Source: Polyangium sp. 6x1 (GTDB taxonomy: Bacteria > Myxococcota_A > Polyangia > Polyangiales > Polyangiaceae). From it: a stretch of DNA of 57,065 nucleotides. Of the stretch, positions 26,657 through 34,544 are shown in pieces; position 1 is the first letter of the stretch, and each line of letters opens with the position of its first letter. The position numbers and the translations under genes were made by a program. The notes beneath the pieces were generated by a model. That model saw nothing but the letters and a program-made list of their open reading frames with translations, was not told the DNA's origin and did not search any database. Location: contig NZ_JARZHH010000070.1 of assembly GCF_029946515.1 (NCBI RefSeq), positions 1-57,065 of the forward strand. Direction: 5' to 3'.

Positions 26657-27670
26657 ATGAAAACCACGTTATCGTTTGTCGGGATGCTCTCCCTCGTCGC
26701 GAGCGCTTTCGCGTGCGGCGGCGGCGAGACCGAGGTGAAGACGCAGGAAGAGGCGAAGCCCGTCGAGACGGCGCCCGAGAAGACGCCCGAGCCTGCGGCG
26801 ACGACGGCCGCGACGACGACCGCGACGACGACGACGAGCGAGGCGAAGAAGCCCGCGGCGCCGCCGCCCGTCGTCGAGGACATGAAGCCGAGCGAGGACC
26901 CGAAGCCGCTGCCGAGCGTGAAGATCACGGCGCCGAAGAACGACGCGTCGATCGGGGACCTGGCCAAGGCGAAGGACTTCGAGATCAAGCTCGACGTGAA
27001 GGACTGGGCCACGGTCGAGAAGGGGCCGCACGTCCACCTGATCCTCGACGATCTCCCGTACAAGGCGATCTACGACACGAAGAAGCCCGTGAAGGTCTCC
27101 GAGCTCCTGCCCGCGGGCACCGAGCTCAAGGAGGGCGAGCACACGCTCGTCGCGTTCGCGAGCCGCGCGACGCACGAGTCGGTGAAGGGCAAGGGCGCGC
27201 AGCAGCTCGTGACGTTCTGGGTCGGCAAGAAGGGCAAGAGCACGTTCGACCCGAAGAAGGGCCACGTCGTCTACAGCCGGCCGAAGGGCGAAAACAAGGG
27301 CGCGATGGGCAAGGACCTGCTCATCGATTTCTATCTCTTCGGCACGACGCTCGACAAAGGCGAGAAGGTCAAATACACGATCACCGGCCCGAGCCTCACC
27401 ACGCCGCTCACGGGCGAGTTCACCACGTGGGCCCCGAAGGTCGCGAAGAACCTGCCGAAGGGTGACTACGAGGTGACGGTCGAGCTCGTCGACAAGGACG
27501 GCAAGCCCAGCGAGGGCCCGCTGACGAAGACGACGCGCAAGGGAATCACGGTCGATCCCGAGGCCGCCGCGAGCGATCCGCACGCCGGCCACGGCACCGA
27601 GCCCGCCGCGCCCGCAGCGGCGCCTGCGCCCGCGCCCGCCCCCGCCGCGCCCGCCCCCGCGAAGAAGTAA
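26657..27670 (+). CDS. Lipoprotein with Thr/Ala linker, hypothetical
   Basis: A 337-residue predicted lipoprotein: signal MKTTLSFVGMLSLVASAFAC, then a Glu/Thr/Ala-rich linker (about 25-85) containing runs of Thr codons. The main domain (about 85-310) is Lys-rich and beta-structured, with two similar-looking halves (KDFEIKLDVKDW and KVKYTITGPSL); it may be two immunoglobulin-like folds. The tail is Ala/Pro repeats ending in KK. The ATG is preceded by AGGGGCGG. It stands 175 bases after the Cys-rich lipoprotein. No enzymatic motif is seen. Confidence 0.8.
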   Translation: MKTTLSFVGMLSLVASAFACGGGETEVKTQEEAKPVETAPEKTPEPAATTAATTTATTTTSEAKKPAAPPPVVEDMKPSEDPKPLPSVKITAPKNDASIGDLAKAKDFEIKLDVKDWATVEKGPHVHLILDDLPYKAIYDTKKPVKVSELLPAGTELKEGEHTLVAFASRATHESVKGKGAQQLVTFWVGKKGKSTFDPKKGHVVYSRPKGENKGAMGKDLLIDFYLFGTTLDKGEKVKYTITGPSLTTPLTGEFTTWAPKVAKNLPKGDYEVTVELVDKDGKPSEGPLTKTTRKGITVDPEAAASDPHAGHGTEPAAPAAAPAPAPAPAAPAPAKK

Positions 27671-27671
27671 C

Positions 27672-27905
27672 GAGCGCGGAGATCCCGAGCGAGATCCGCG
27701 ACGTGCTCGCCACGAGTACGTCGCGGAGGTTCACCATGACGGGGACAAACTCGTCTTCGTGCGACCGCCCTTCTCGGGGAAGTACGCGACGAACACGGAC
27801 AGCGGGCTCGTCGGCGTGATCGACGAGAAGGCGGGGCTCTTGCTCGGGATCCGGCTCGGCGGCTACGCGCTGCTCTCGACGCTGGTGGCGCTCGCTCGTG
27901 ATCAA
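27672..27905 (+). pseudogene. Possible gene remnant with frameshift
   Basis: A short stretch reads like protein but has no proper start or end. From about 27711 one frame gives HEYVAEVHHDGDKLVFVRPP and continues through LVGVIDEKAGLLLGIRLGGY to about 27905, after which that frame becomes antisense to the propeller gene. Just before, another frame gives SAEIPSEIRDVLA, which would join it with a single frameshift near 27711. This could be a decayed gene tail; chance cannot be excluded in such GC-rich DNA. Confidence 0.35.
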
Positions 27906-29830
27906 GGGTCGAGCGAGAGCCGGCCCATCCAGAGGGCGCCGTCGCTCCGCGGAAGGAGCCCGTTTTCCCCCTCGGCATACCCGAGGACCAAGCTCACGAG
28001 CGACACCTCGCTCGCCCCCACGTCGAGGCCCATGGCCCCCGCGTTGCACGCGAGGGTCCGATACCCGAGCGGCGCGCCGGCCGGGTCGAGCGCGAATGCG
28101 AAGAAGGCGCTGCCGAGGCCCCCGCCGAAGTTCGCCGTGCCGCCCGGGAGCGGCTGCCCTCCGACAGTGAAGGCCGACGCTGCGCGGCCCGCGAGCACGA
28201 CGCGGCCGTCCTCGGCGACGGCTACATCCGCGAACGTGAACGCATCGACGAGCGCGCTCCCCGCGTGATCGAAGTGCTGGGCCCAGATCGGATCGCCCGT
28301 CGCGTCGAGCGCCACGACAAACCCATCGTCGCCCGGAGCTGTGCTCTCGAGTGGCTCCATTCCGACGTCGATCACGCCGGTGAACGGCCCGGCCACCACG
28401 ACCCCGCCTCCGGGCCGCGCCGCGAGCCGCACCTGATAACCCGGGCGAATGCGGACGAGCCCGAGGTCCCGCGCGAGGATCGGCGTGCCTTGGGGATCGA
28501 ACGCCGCGACGAAGAGCTTCGCGTCTTGCGGCACGCTGAGGCCGGGCCCCACGATCGGCTGTAGGCCATTGCCGAAATCGAGCACGCCTCCGGACACGCC
28601 CACGATCCAGGTGTTGCCCTCGTCGTCGACCGCGACGTCGAGCGCCTGCTGATCGTATTCGTCGCCGAAGCGGCGCACGTGGAGAAGCGTGCCCGCGGCG
28701 TCGTACGCGGCGACGAGCAGGTCTGCGCGGCAGTAGTCCACGGGCGGCGTCGCCTCGACCGGGCCGCTCGGAAAGGTGATCTTCCCGAAGAGGCTCTTCA
28801 CCAAGCTCACGCCCCCGTCCGGGCGGGCGGCGACATGCGGGTTCGTCGGGGAACAACCTTCCAGCATGAAAACCACGTCTTCGATGAGCCCGACGCTCCA
28901 CACGGTCGCGCCCGCGTCCGATACACGAGCGAGGAAATAACCGTTTCCGCTGGTCGGGTTCAGGAGCACGCCGGCCCCGACATCGATCGTCTGGGTGAAA
29001 TACCCGCCCATGAAGAGATCCCCCCCGTCGCGCTGCGAGAGGGAGGAAATCCCTTCCATGCCGATGTTGCCGAACGTGTGATCCCAGAGGACGTTGCCCT
29101 GTGCGTCGAAGCGGACGAGCATCGCGTCGCCCCCGCCGTCTCCGAAGACAAACCGATCGCCGAGGTTCAGGGGAGCAAGGAGCGAGCCGCCGAGGACGAA
29201 CCCGCCCCACGCGTCCTCGACCTCGATCACCGGGAGAACGGTGCCCGGCCCCTGCGGAGGGCTCGACACGACGCGCGGCGGGAGCGGCCGGGAAGCGGAG
29301 TCTTTGCGGGAAAACCTGACCTCGTTCCGCTGCCCCTCGAAGAGGACCCCCGTGTCGTGAAACGACTGCACGGTGGCGGATACGGCGTCGTAGACGGCGC
29401 CCTGGAGCTGCATCGGCCCGCCGATCGAGCAGAGCCACGCGAGCTCGTCGCCCGGCGTCTTCAGGCTCGAGCCCGAGAAAGGGACGCGGACCCTGCCGAC
29501 GCTCGGCGACTCGACCTCGAGCGGGAACAAAGACGCGCCGTCCGGCACGCGCATCTCGCCCACGACGGGGGTGAGCGGCGCGTCCGACGTGATCACGTCG
29601 AGTTTGTCGAGCCAGAGCTCGGCCTCGGGCTCCTCGCTCCACGCATTGATGGAGGCCGTGAGGTCGAACGCACCGTCGAGGTGGACGCGGCCGTCCACGC
29701 CCGTGGAGAGCTCGACCTCGGGGTTCAGGAAGTCGACACGCGCGCTGGCGATGTCGGCGCGGCAAGCGACGAGCGCGAGCGCGGAGAGGGAGACGGCGAG
29801 GAAAGGCGCGGCGGGCGAGCGGGAGTCCAT
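27902..29830 (-). CDS. Beta-propeller-like lipoprotein
   Basis: A 642-residue predicted lipoprotein with signal MDSRSPAAPFLAVSLSALA and lipobox LVAC. The N-terminal 190 residues are an unrecognised beta-rich domain. From about 200 to the end, five to six blocks repeat the pattern 'variable-strand, D-x-x-G-x-x-x-W/L, x-x-F/G, then GGY/AGPF/GRAAS', for example MLVRFDAQGNVLWDHTFG, FLARVSDAGATVWSVGL, FVVALDATGDPIWAQHFD and FFAFALDPAGAPLGYRTL, as in SBBP-type beta-propeller repeats common in myxobacteria. It starts 6 bases after the upstream membrane-protein gene, so the pair forms an operon. A surface scaffold or binding role is likely; no ligand is evident. Confidence 0.8.
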   Translation of the reverse strand: MDSRSPAAPFLAVSLSALALVACRADIASARVDFLNPEVELSTGVDGRVHLDGAFDLTASINAWSEEPEAELWLDKLDVITSDAPLTPVVGEMRVPDGASLFPLEVESPSVGRVRVPFSGSSLKTPGDELAWLCSIGGPMQLQGAVYDAVSATVQSFHDTGVLFEGQRNEVRFSRKDSASRPLPPRVVSSPPQGPGTVLPVIEVEDAWGGFVLGGSLLAPLNLGDRFVFGDGGGDAMLVRFDAQGNVLWDHTFGNIGMEGISSLSQRDGGDLFMGGYFTQTIDVGAGVLLNPTSGNGYFLARVSDAGATVWSVGLIEDVVFMLEGCSPTNPHVAARPDGGVSLVKSLFGKITFPSGPVEATPPVDYCRADLLVAAYDAAGTLLHVRRFGDEYDQQALDVAVDDEGNTWIVGVSGGVLDFGNGLQPIVGPGLSVPQDAKLFVAAFDPQGTPILARDLGLVRIRPGYQVRLAARPGGGVVVAGPFTGVIDVGMEPLESTAPGDDGFVVALDATGDPIWAQHFDHAGSALVDAFTFADVAVAEDGRVVLAGRAASAFTVGGQPLPGGTANFGGGLGSAFFAFALDPAGAPLGYRTLACNAGAMGLDVGASEVSLVSLVLGYAEGENGLLPRSDGALWMGRLSLDP

Positions 29831-29836
29831 GGCGGG

Positions 29837-30589
29837 TCAGTATCGTACCGTGAAGTGCGCCGAGGTCGGCCCCACACGCAAAGACGCGGCGGCGGCGCCC
29901 GGCGCGTCGCGCGCGCCGAACAACAGGAAGCCGAGCCCCGCGCCGCCGGTCACGAGCGCGAAGGCGAGGGCCCGGGGGATGAACGCGGACGGCAATCCGT
30001 CGAGCTTGTCGTCCCGGGACATGGCAGCCGCGAGGCTCACGCCGCCGAGGCCCGCGCCGAGGGCCAACGCGAAGATGCCCATCTCGGTAAAATGGTCGCT
30101 CCGGCGAGGGACGGGGTTCTTGTCCCCCACGAGCCCCACGGCCACCGCCGTGCCGGCGGCGAGGCTCATGCCGATGCCACCGGCGAGCAGGAGCCGGCCG
30201 GCGAACTCGAGCTTCGGATCGAGCACGCCATAACAACCGGCGACACCGCAGCGCTCGTCGTTCGTCGGGGCAACCCCCATGAGGACGCCACCGGTCACGA
30301 GGGACGACACGCCGAGGCCAAGGATGCCGAGGCTATACGGCACCGTGCGCGCGCGAGCGGGCGGCGGCTCTTTCGGCGCGGGCAGAGGCGCGGGGCGCAG
30401 AGGCCGCGGGGTGGGGCGCGCGGCGGGCGGCGGGGAGGGTTTGTCCTCAATGGCGATTGTCGTGTCCGCGGGCGCGGCGGGCGGCGCGGGCGACGCCGGT
30501 TCATCGGGGCGCGCCGCGGACGGCGTGGCCAGGGCGAAGAGCGCGCCCGCGAGCGCCGTGGCGAGGCGTCGTTTCGAGGGGGAACCCAC
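29837..30589 (-). CDS. Membrane protein with Pro-rich periplasmic linker
   Basis: A 250-residue membrane protein. I chose the GTG at 30589 because GAGGG lies just upstream and the product begins with a signal-like helix (VGSPSKRRLATALAGALFAL); an ATG at 30637 gives a less natural start. A Pro/Ala-rich linker follows (about 30-85), then four hydrophobic segments. Between the first two lies a two-Cys loop (ERCGVAGCYG), the same feature seen in the proteins at 9513-9983, 30875-31912 and 40652-41695. It is cotranscribed with the propeller lipoprotein. The divergent gene at 30875 belongs to the same family. Function unknown. Confidence 0.7.
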   Translation of the reverse strand: MGSPSKRRLATALAGALFALATPSAARPDEPASPAPPAAPADTTIAIEDKPSPPPAARPTPRPLRPAPLPAPKEPPPARARTVPYSLGILGLGVSSLVTGGVLMGVAPTNDERCGVAGCYGVLDPKLEFAGRLLLAGGIGMSLAAGTAVAVGLVGDKNPVPRRSDHFTEMGIFALALGAGLGGVSLAAAMSRDDKLDGLPSAFIPRALAFALVTGGAGLGFLLFGARDAPGAAAASLRVGPTSAHFTVRY

Positions 30590-30874
30590 GGAGCCCTCAG
30601 CGCGAGGCCCCGGCAGCGCTCTCCACGGGTGCGTCACCCGCGCAGCGGAAGCCGGTCCTGTGATCGATGGTCTCCATACCTTCGTGCTCCTCGTTCCCGA
30701 CGCGCGGGCGGCGAGATCGTTCGCGCCCCTCCTGCGCGCGCCACGTTCTCAAAGTTTCACGCCGCGCACAAGCCGGCGAACCACGACGGACGACGGCGGC
30801 CCGGGCAAGGGTGGTCGCCGCGCGCTTGTATTGTTCTTGATCCGCCATCGGATCCGCCTGTAACATCGCAAACG

Positions 30875-31912
30875 ATGCGTTTTGTATCGCTCCTTCTCGC
30901 GGGCATCGCTCTCTCCACGGTGACCGGGCGTGTCCTGGCGGACGAGCCTGCGGCCGGAGCGCCACAAGCCGGAGCGTCGCAAGTCGCGGTGCAAACGGCG
31001 CGCGCAGAGATGGACGCCGGAAACTTCGTGACGGCCTGCGCAGGATTCAAGGCGGCCTACCGCGACGACCCACGCGCATCCACGCTCTACTGGATCGCCA
31101 CGTGTTACGACAAGTGGGGCCGGATCGCGACAGCGGCCGTGCACTACGACGATTACCTCAACGCGTTCGGGCAGCTCTCGGACCTCGAACAAAAGGCAGA
31201 GCGCGACAACGAGGAGGCCGCCTCGGCGCGCCGGCAGGAGCTCGAAAAGCGGCTCCCCAAGGTCATCCTGCGCGTCCCGCGCGACGCCCCAGGGACGACG
31301 CGCGTGCTCCGCAAGCCCCTCGACGGAGGCCCACTCGTCCAGCTCGCCATTGGCGTCCCCCTCCCGATCGACCCCGGCGAGCACGTGCTCACGACCGAGA
31401 TCCCAGGCCGCCCCTCGGCGTTCACGAAGTTCTCCATCAAGGAGAAGGAAAACCAGGTGGTCAACGTGGTGATGCCCCCGGCAACCGAGAGCGGCGACCC
31501 CACGAAGAGGGCGAAGCCCCTGCAGCCGGTGCCCTCGATGATGCCGGCACTCGACCAGGGGATCTCGGGGCGCCGCGTCGCAGCCTACACGCTCGGCGGC
31601 GTGGGCGCAGTGGGCATCCTCGGCGGCATCGTGACAGGAGTCATCACGTGGGCGCAGAAGGAGCCCATCGCCACAAATTGCCTCGGCAGGGTGTGCAATC
31701 CGATCGGCGAGAGCGCCAAGGACACCGCAGCAATCACCGAAGTCGTGAGCAGCGTCGCGTTCCCCGTCGGCGCCGCCGCCCTGGCAGCCGGCGTCATTCT
31801 GTATCTGACAGAGCCCCCGCCCTCGAAATTCGGTTCGACAGAGCCCCGCCTGCGCCTGAACGCCACGGCGAGCCCGAGCCGGGCAGGCGTCGAGCTCGAC
31901 TGGAGCTTCTAG
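30875..31912 (+). CDS. TPR/PEGA-like protein with two C-terminal TM helices
   Basis: A 345-residue envelope protein. It has a signal peptide (about 1-22, VLADEP), a TPR-like helical region (AEMDAGNFVTACAGFKAAY... LYWIATCYDKWGRIATA, about 40-110), a PEGA-like beta domain (VILRVPRDAPGTTRVLRKPL, about 130-205), and two membrane helices (about 242-263 and 295-315) flanking a Cys loop (NCLGRVCNPIGESAKD). The ATG at 30875 begins the signal; a possible TTGATC-N18-TAACAT promoter lies at 30837-30866. The protein at 40652-41695 has the same domain order, so they are paralogs. The family is abundant in Polyangiales; its role is unknown. Confidence 0.85.
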   Translation: MRFVSLLLAGIALSTVTGRVLADEPAAGAPQAGASQVAVQTARAEMDAGNFVTACAGFKAAYRDDPRASTLYWIATCYDKWGRIATAAVHYDDYLNAFGQLSDLEQKAERDNEEAASARRQELEKRLPKVILRVPRDAPGTTRVLRKPLDGGPLVQLAIGVPLPIDPGEHVLTTEIPGRPSAFTKFSIKEKENQVVNVVMPPATESGDPTKRAKPLQPVPSMMPALDQGISGRRVAAYTLGGVGAVGILGGIVTGVITWAQKEPIATNCLGRVCNPIGESAKDTAAITEVVSSVAFPVGAAALAAGVILYLTEPPPSKFGSTEPRLRLNATASPSRAGVELDWSF

Positions 31913-32344
31913 GTCTTTTCTCGATGGCGCGTCGCTGGGGCTTTGCCCCAGGCCCCACCAGGAGCTGTCCGCTCCTGGACCTGGACCAGCGCAAGCGCTG
32001 GACTCGTGGTCGATGAACTGCGCGATGCGCAGTTCATCGAACGGGCCGAATCAAGACCACGAGCGATCCTGCCAAGCAAGACGGCAGCGCTGACGGTGGA
32101 GCCGGCAACGCGGTCCCACGGGCCTGTGGGAAGAACTGCGCATCGCGCAGTTCTTCCCCTGAGGTCCAGGGCTGGCCCTGCAAAGAGGGGGCGGACAGCT
32201 TTAACAACTTTCCCCGCATCGACTGCGCTTCGCGCAGTCGATGCCCAGAGGTCCAGGGCTGGCCCTGGTCCGGGTCGAGGGGCGGATAGCCCCCGCGGGG
32301 CCCGGGGCAGCGCCCCGGCGCGGCGCCTGGGGTGAGAAAATCCC
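31913..32344. other. Hairpin-rich intergenic region
   Basis: About 430 bases between convergent genes with no supported coding. Several perfect palindromes are present (described separately), plus a 20-bp direct repeat GAGGTCCAGGGCTGGCCCTG at 32161-32180 and 32248-32267, itself nearly palindromic (CCAGGG-CTGG-CCCTGG). Confidence 0.7.
31986..32244. repeat. Cluster of perfect hairpins with conserved core
   Basis: Three palindromes share the core ACTGCGC-NNN-GCGCAGT but have different, fully complementary lower stems: 32010-32040 (14-bp stem, loop GAT), 32128-32158 (14-bp stem, loop ATC) and 32216-32244 (13-bp stem, loop TTC). A shorter one, CCAGCGC-AA-GCGCTGG, is at 31986-32001. Changes in the lower stems are compensated on both arms, so the structure rather than the sequence is preserved. 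They resemble REP-like elements or structured RNA. Confidence 0.85.
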
Positions 32345-34264
32345 TCAGCGCACCCAGACGCGGACGTTGTCCGGGAAGAAGTTCGTCCCGCCGTAATTGG
32401 GGGCTTGCGGCCAGCCGGCGCAGTTGTCGAGCGCGGCGCTGTAGCTCGTATCGCTGCCGAATGCGAACGTCGTCCCGGCGCACGTCGGACCCGATGGATC
32501 ACGCGCCACGAGCACCGACGTTCCGCAGACGACATTGCGGTAGTCGTCCCACTTCGCGAGGGATGCGCAGGTCACGCCGCCGGCGAACGTGTTTGTCACG
32601 TTGGTGTTGTCTTCCGCGTCGAAATGGAACGGCCCGCCTGCGGCGAAGAGCTCGCGCATGGTTTTGTCGCGCGTCGCCGAGGGCAGCCCTGCGACGAGGG
32701 TCCGCACCTCCTGGTCGCCCGCGCTGATCGCTGCGTCGGAGGCGTCGATCAGGACGTCGGCCGTGATCGGCACTGTCGAGTACGCGTGGTTCACGTAGTT
32801 CGTCGTGTATCCGGTCTCCGCGTCCGCGCCGGTCAAGCTCGGGTCGAACGAGGGGCCGTCGTTGAAGACGAGCGTGAAGCCACCGCCCGCCGTGGTCATG
32901 TCGCAACGCACGGTGAACGACGGCGTCGGGCCGGCGCCGTCCGGATCGATGACGTAGTCGCCGTCCGTCGCGGCGGGCGTCGCGGCCTTGATCTCCTTGC
33001 AGCTCGCGAGCAGCGCGGTGCAGGTCACGCCGTCGCCCGTATAGCCCGGCTTGCAGGCGCAGGTGAACGAGCCCTCCGTGTCGGTGCACGTCGCGTTCGC
33101 GTCGCAGTCGTCGATGTCGAGCGTGCACTCGTCGACGTTCGTGCACGTCACGCCGTCGCCCGAGTAGCCCGCGTCGCACGCGCAGACGAACGAACCCTCC
33201 GTGTCGGTGCACGTCGCGTTTGCCGCGCAGTTGTCGGTCCCGAGCGTGCACTCGTCGACGTTCACGCACACCATGCCGTCGCCCGTATAGCCCCCGTCGC
33301 ACACGCAGTTGAACGAGCCGGGCGTGTCCACGCACGACGCGTTCGCGCCGCAGCTTGCCGTGCCGAGCATACACTCGTCGACGTTCGTGCACGTCAGTCC
33401 GTCGCCCGCGTAGCCCACATTGCACGCGCAGACGAACGAGCCGACCGTGTCCGAGCACGTCGCGTTTGCGTCGCAGGTGTCCGTGCCGAGCATGCACTCG
33501 TCGACGTTCATGCACGTCATGCCGTCGCCCGTGTACCCTATGTCGCAGGCGCACGTGAACGAGCCGGGCATATCCGTGCACGTCGCGTTTTCGCCGCAGT
33601 CGTCGATGTCGAGCGTGCACTCGTCGACGTTCGTGCACGTCACGCCGTCGCCCGAGTACCCCGCGTTGCACGCGCAGACGAACGAGCCCTCCGTGTCGGT
33701 GCACGTCGCGTTCGCGTCACAGTCGTCCGTGCCGAGCGCGCACTCGTCCGCGTTCACGCACGTCATGCCGTCGCCCGTGTACCCCATGTCGCAGACGCAC
33801 GTGAACGAGCCGGGCGTATCCGTGCACGTCGCGTTTTCGCCGCAGCTCGCCATGCCGAGCGCGCACTCGTCGTCGTTCGTGCACGTCGCGCCGTCGCCCG
33901 TGAACCCCGCGTTGCATGCGCAGGTGAACGAGCCCTCCGCGTTCGTGCACGTCGCGTTTTCATCGCAGTCGTCCGTGCCCGCGGCGCACTCGTCCACGTC
34001 GGCGCACGCGCTCGGCGCCCCGGCGCACCCGTACCCTGCCTCGACGGTGCACGCGCCCGAGCAGCCGTCGCCGGCCGCCGTGTTGCCGTCGTCGCAGCCT
34101 TCGCTCGCGGCGACGCTCCCGTCCCCGCAGACGACCTCCGAGCCTGGCGGATTTTGGTCAATCTGGCCCCGATCCACCCCTGCCACGATCTCGCAGCCCA
34201 TCGAGCCCGCGCCGAGCACACCCGCGAGGACCGACGTGAAGAGCCCACTCCATCTCGTTTTCAT
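32345..34264 (-). CDS. EGF-repeat and fibrinogen-like surface lipoprotein
   Basis: A 639-residue exported, probably lipidated protein (signal ending GAGSMGC; the -3 residue is not a classical lipobox). Residues 46-80 form a DUF4215-like Cys repeat (CGDGS... CDDGNTAAGDGC). Residues about 91-418 are eight tandem EGF-like modules of about 41 residues with the calcium-binding consensus (D-x-DEC, C-x4-C, GSFxCxC, GY-x-GDG-x-x-C). The C-terminal 220 residues contain DGDYVIDPDG and CDMTTAGGGFTLV, the hallmark start of fibrinogen-like (FReD) domains. The ATG at 34264 has a GAGAAAG ribosome site. The combination is typical of animal extracellular matrix and lectin proteins. Cell-surface adhesion is inferred. 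Confidence 0.88.
   Translation of the reverse strand: MKTRWSGLFTSVLAGVLGAGSMGCEIVAGVDRGQIDQNPPGSEVVCGDGSVAASEGCDDGNTAAGDGCSGACTVEAGYGCAGAPSACADVDECAAGTDDCDENATCTNAEGSFTCACNAGFTGDGATCTNDDECALGMASCGENATCTDTPGSFTCVCDMGYTGDGMTCVNADECALGTDDCDANATCTDTEGSFVCACNAGYSGDGVTCTNVDECTLDIDDCGENATCTDMPGSFTCACDIGYTGDGMTCMNVDECMLGTDTCDANATCSDTVGSFVCACNVGYAGDGLTCTNVDECMLGTASCGANASCVDTPGSFNCVCDGGYTGDGMVCVNVDECTLGTDNCAANATCTDTEGSFVCACDAGYSGDGVTCTNVDECTLDIDDCDANATCTDTEGSFTCACKPGYTGDGVTCTALLASCKEIKAATPAATDGDYVIDPDGAGPTPSFTVRCDMTTAGGGFTLVFNDGPSFDPSLTGADAETGYTTNYVNHAYSTVPITADVLIDASDAAISAGDQEVRTLVAGLPSATRDKTMRELFAAGGPFHFDAEDNTNVTNTFAGGVTCASLAKWDDYRNVVCGTSVLVARDPSGPTCAGTTFAFGSDTSYSAALDNCAGWPQAPNYGGTNFFPDNVRVWVR
33007..33996 (-). 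repeat. Eight tandem EGF-module repeats (about 123 bp)
   Basis: The DNA encoding the eight EGF-like modules is a tandem repeat of about 123 bases, for example the recurrent CACTCGTCGACGTTC string seen near 33126, 33246, 33369, 33489 and 33615. High similarity between units suggests recent amplification and potential for length change by recombination. Confidence 0.85.
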
Positions 34265-34544
34265 GTTCTTTCTCATCCACATATCGTGGACCGACCGCGC
34301 GTCGCAACGTGATCCGCCGCATATCGCCCCGCGGCGATCGTGTGGATCTGCTTGTACCTGCCGACGAGTGTGCCGTAGCATGGGTCACAGTGGCTCCCTT
34401 TCCTTGCTTCCTGGTCTCATCCGTGAGCTCCCCGCGCGCACGGTGCAGCGTTCAGGCTGGCGTCGAGGATCCTTCGGAGCGTGGCGAGATCCGCGTCGGG
34501 TGTGACGTGGTCGACGGGGCGGCGGCAGTGGAGGTCGAGGTTCG

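Noticed and set aside
27546-30236. An 896-codon minus-strand frame overlapping the propeller lipoprotein
   Set aside because: Arg-rich shadow of the propeller and membrane-protein genes, which have signals and repeat structure in another frame.
33007-33996. Regularly spaced repeats resembling a CRISPR array
   Set aside because: The 123-base period encodes EGF modules in frame and there are no unique spacers or cas genes.
34380-34410. A TGGC...TTGC string upstream of the giant lipoprotein considered as a sigma-54 promoter
   Set aside because: The GG to GC distance is 12 rather than 10 bases and the -24 box is TGGCTC, so the geometry is wrong.
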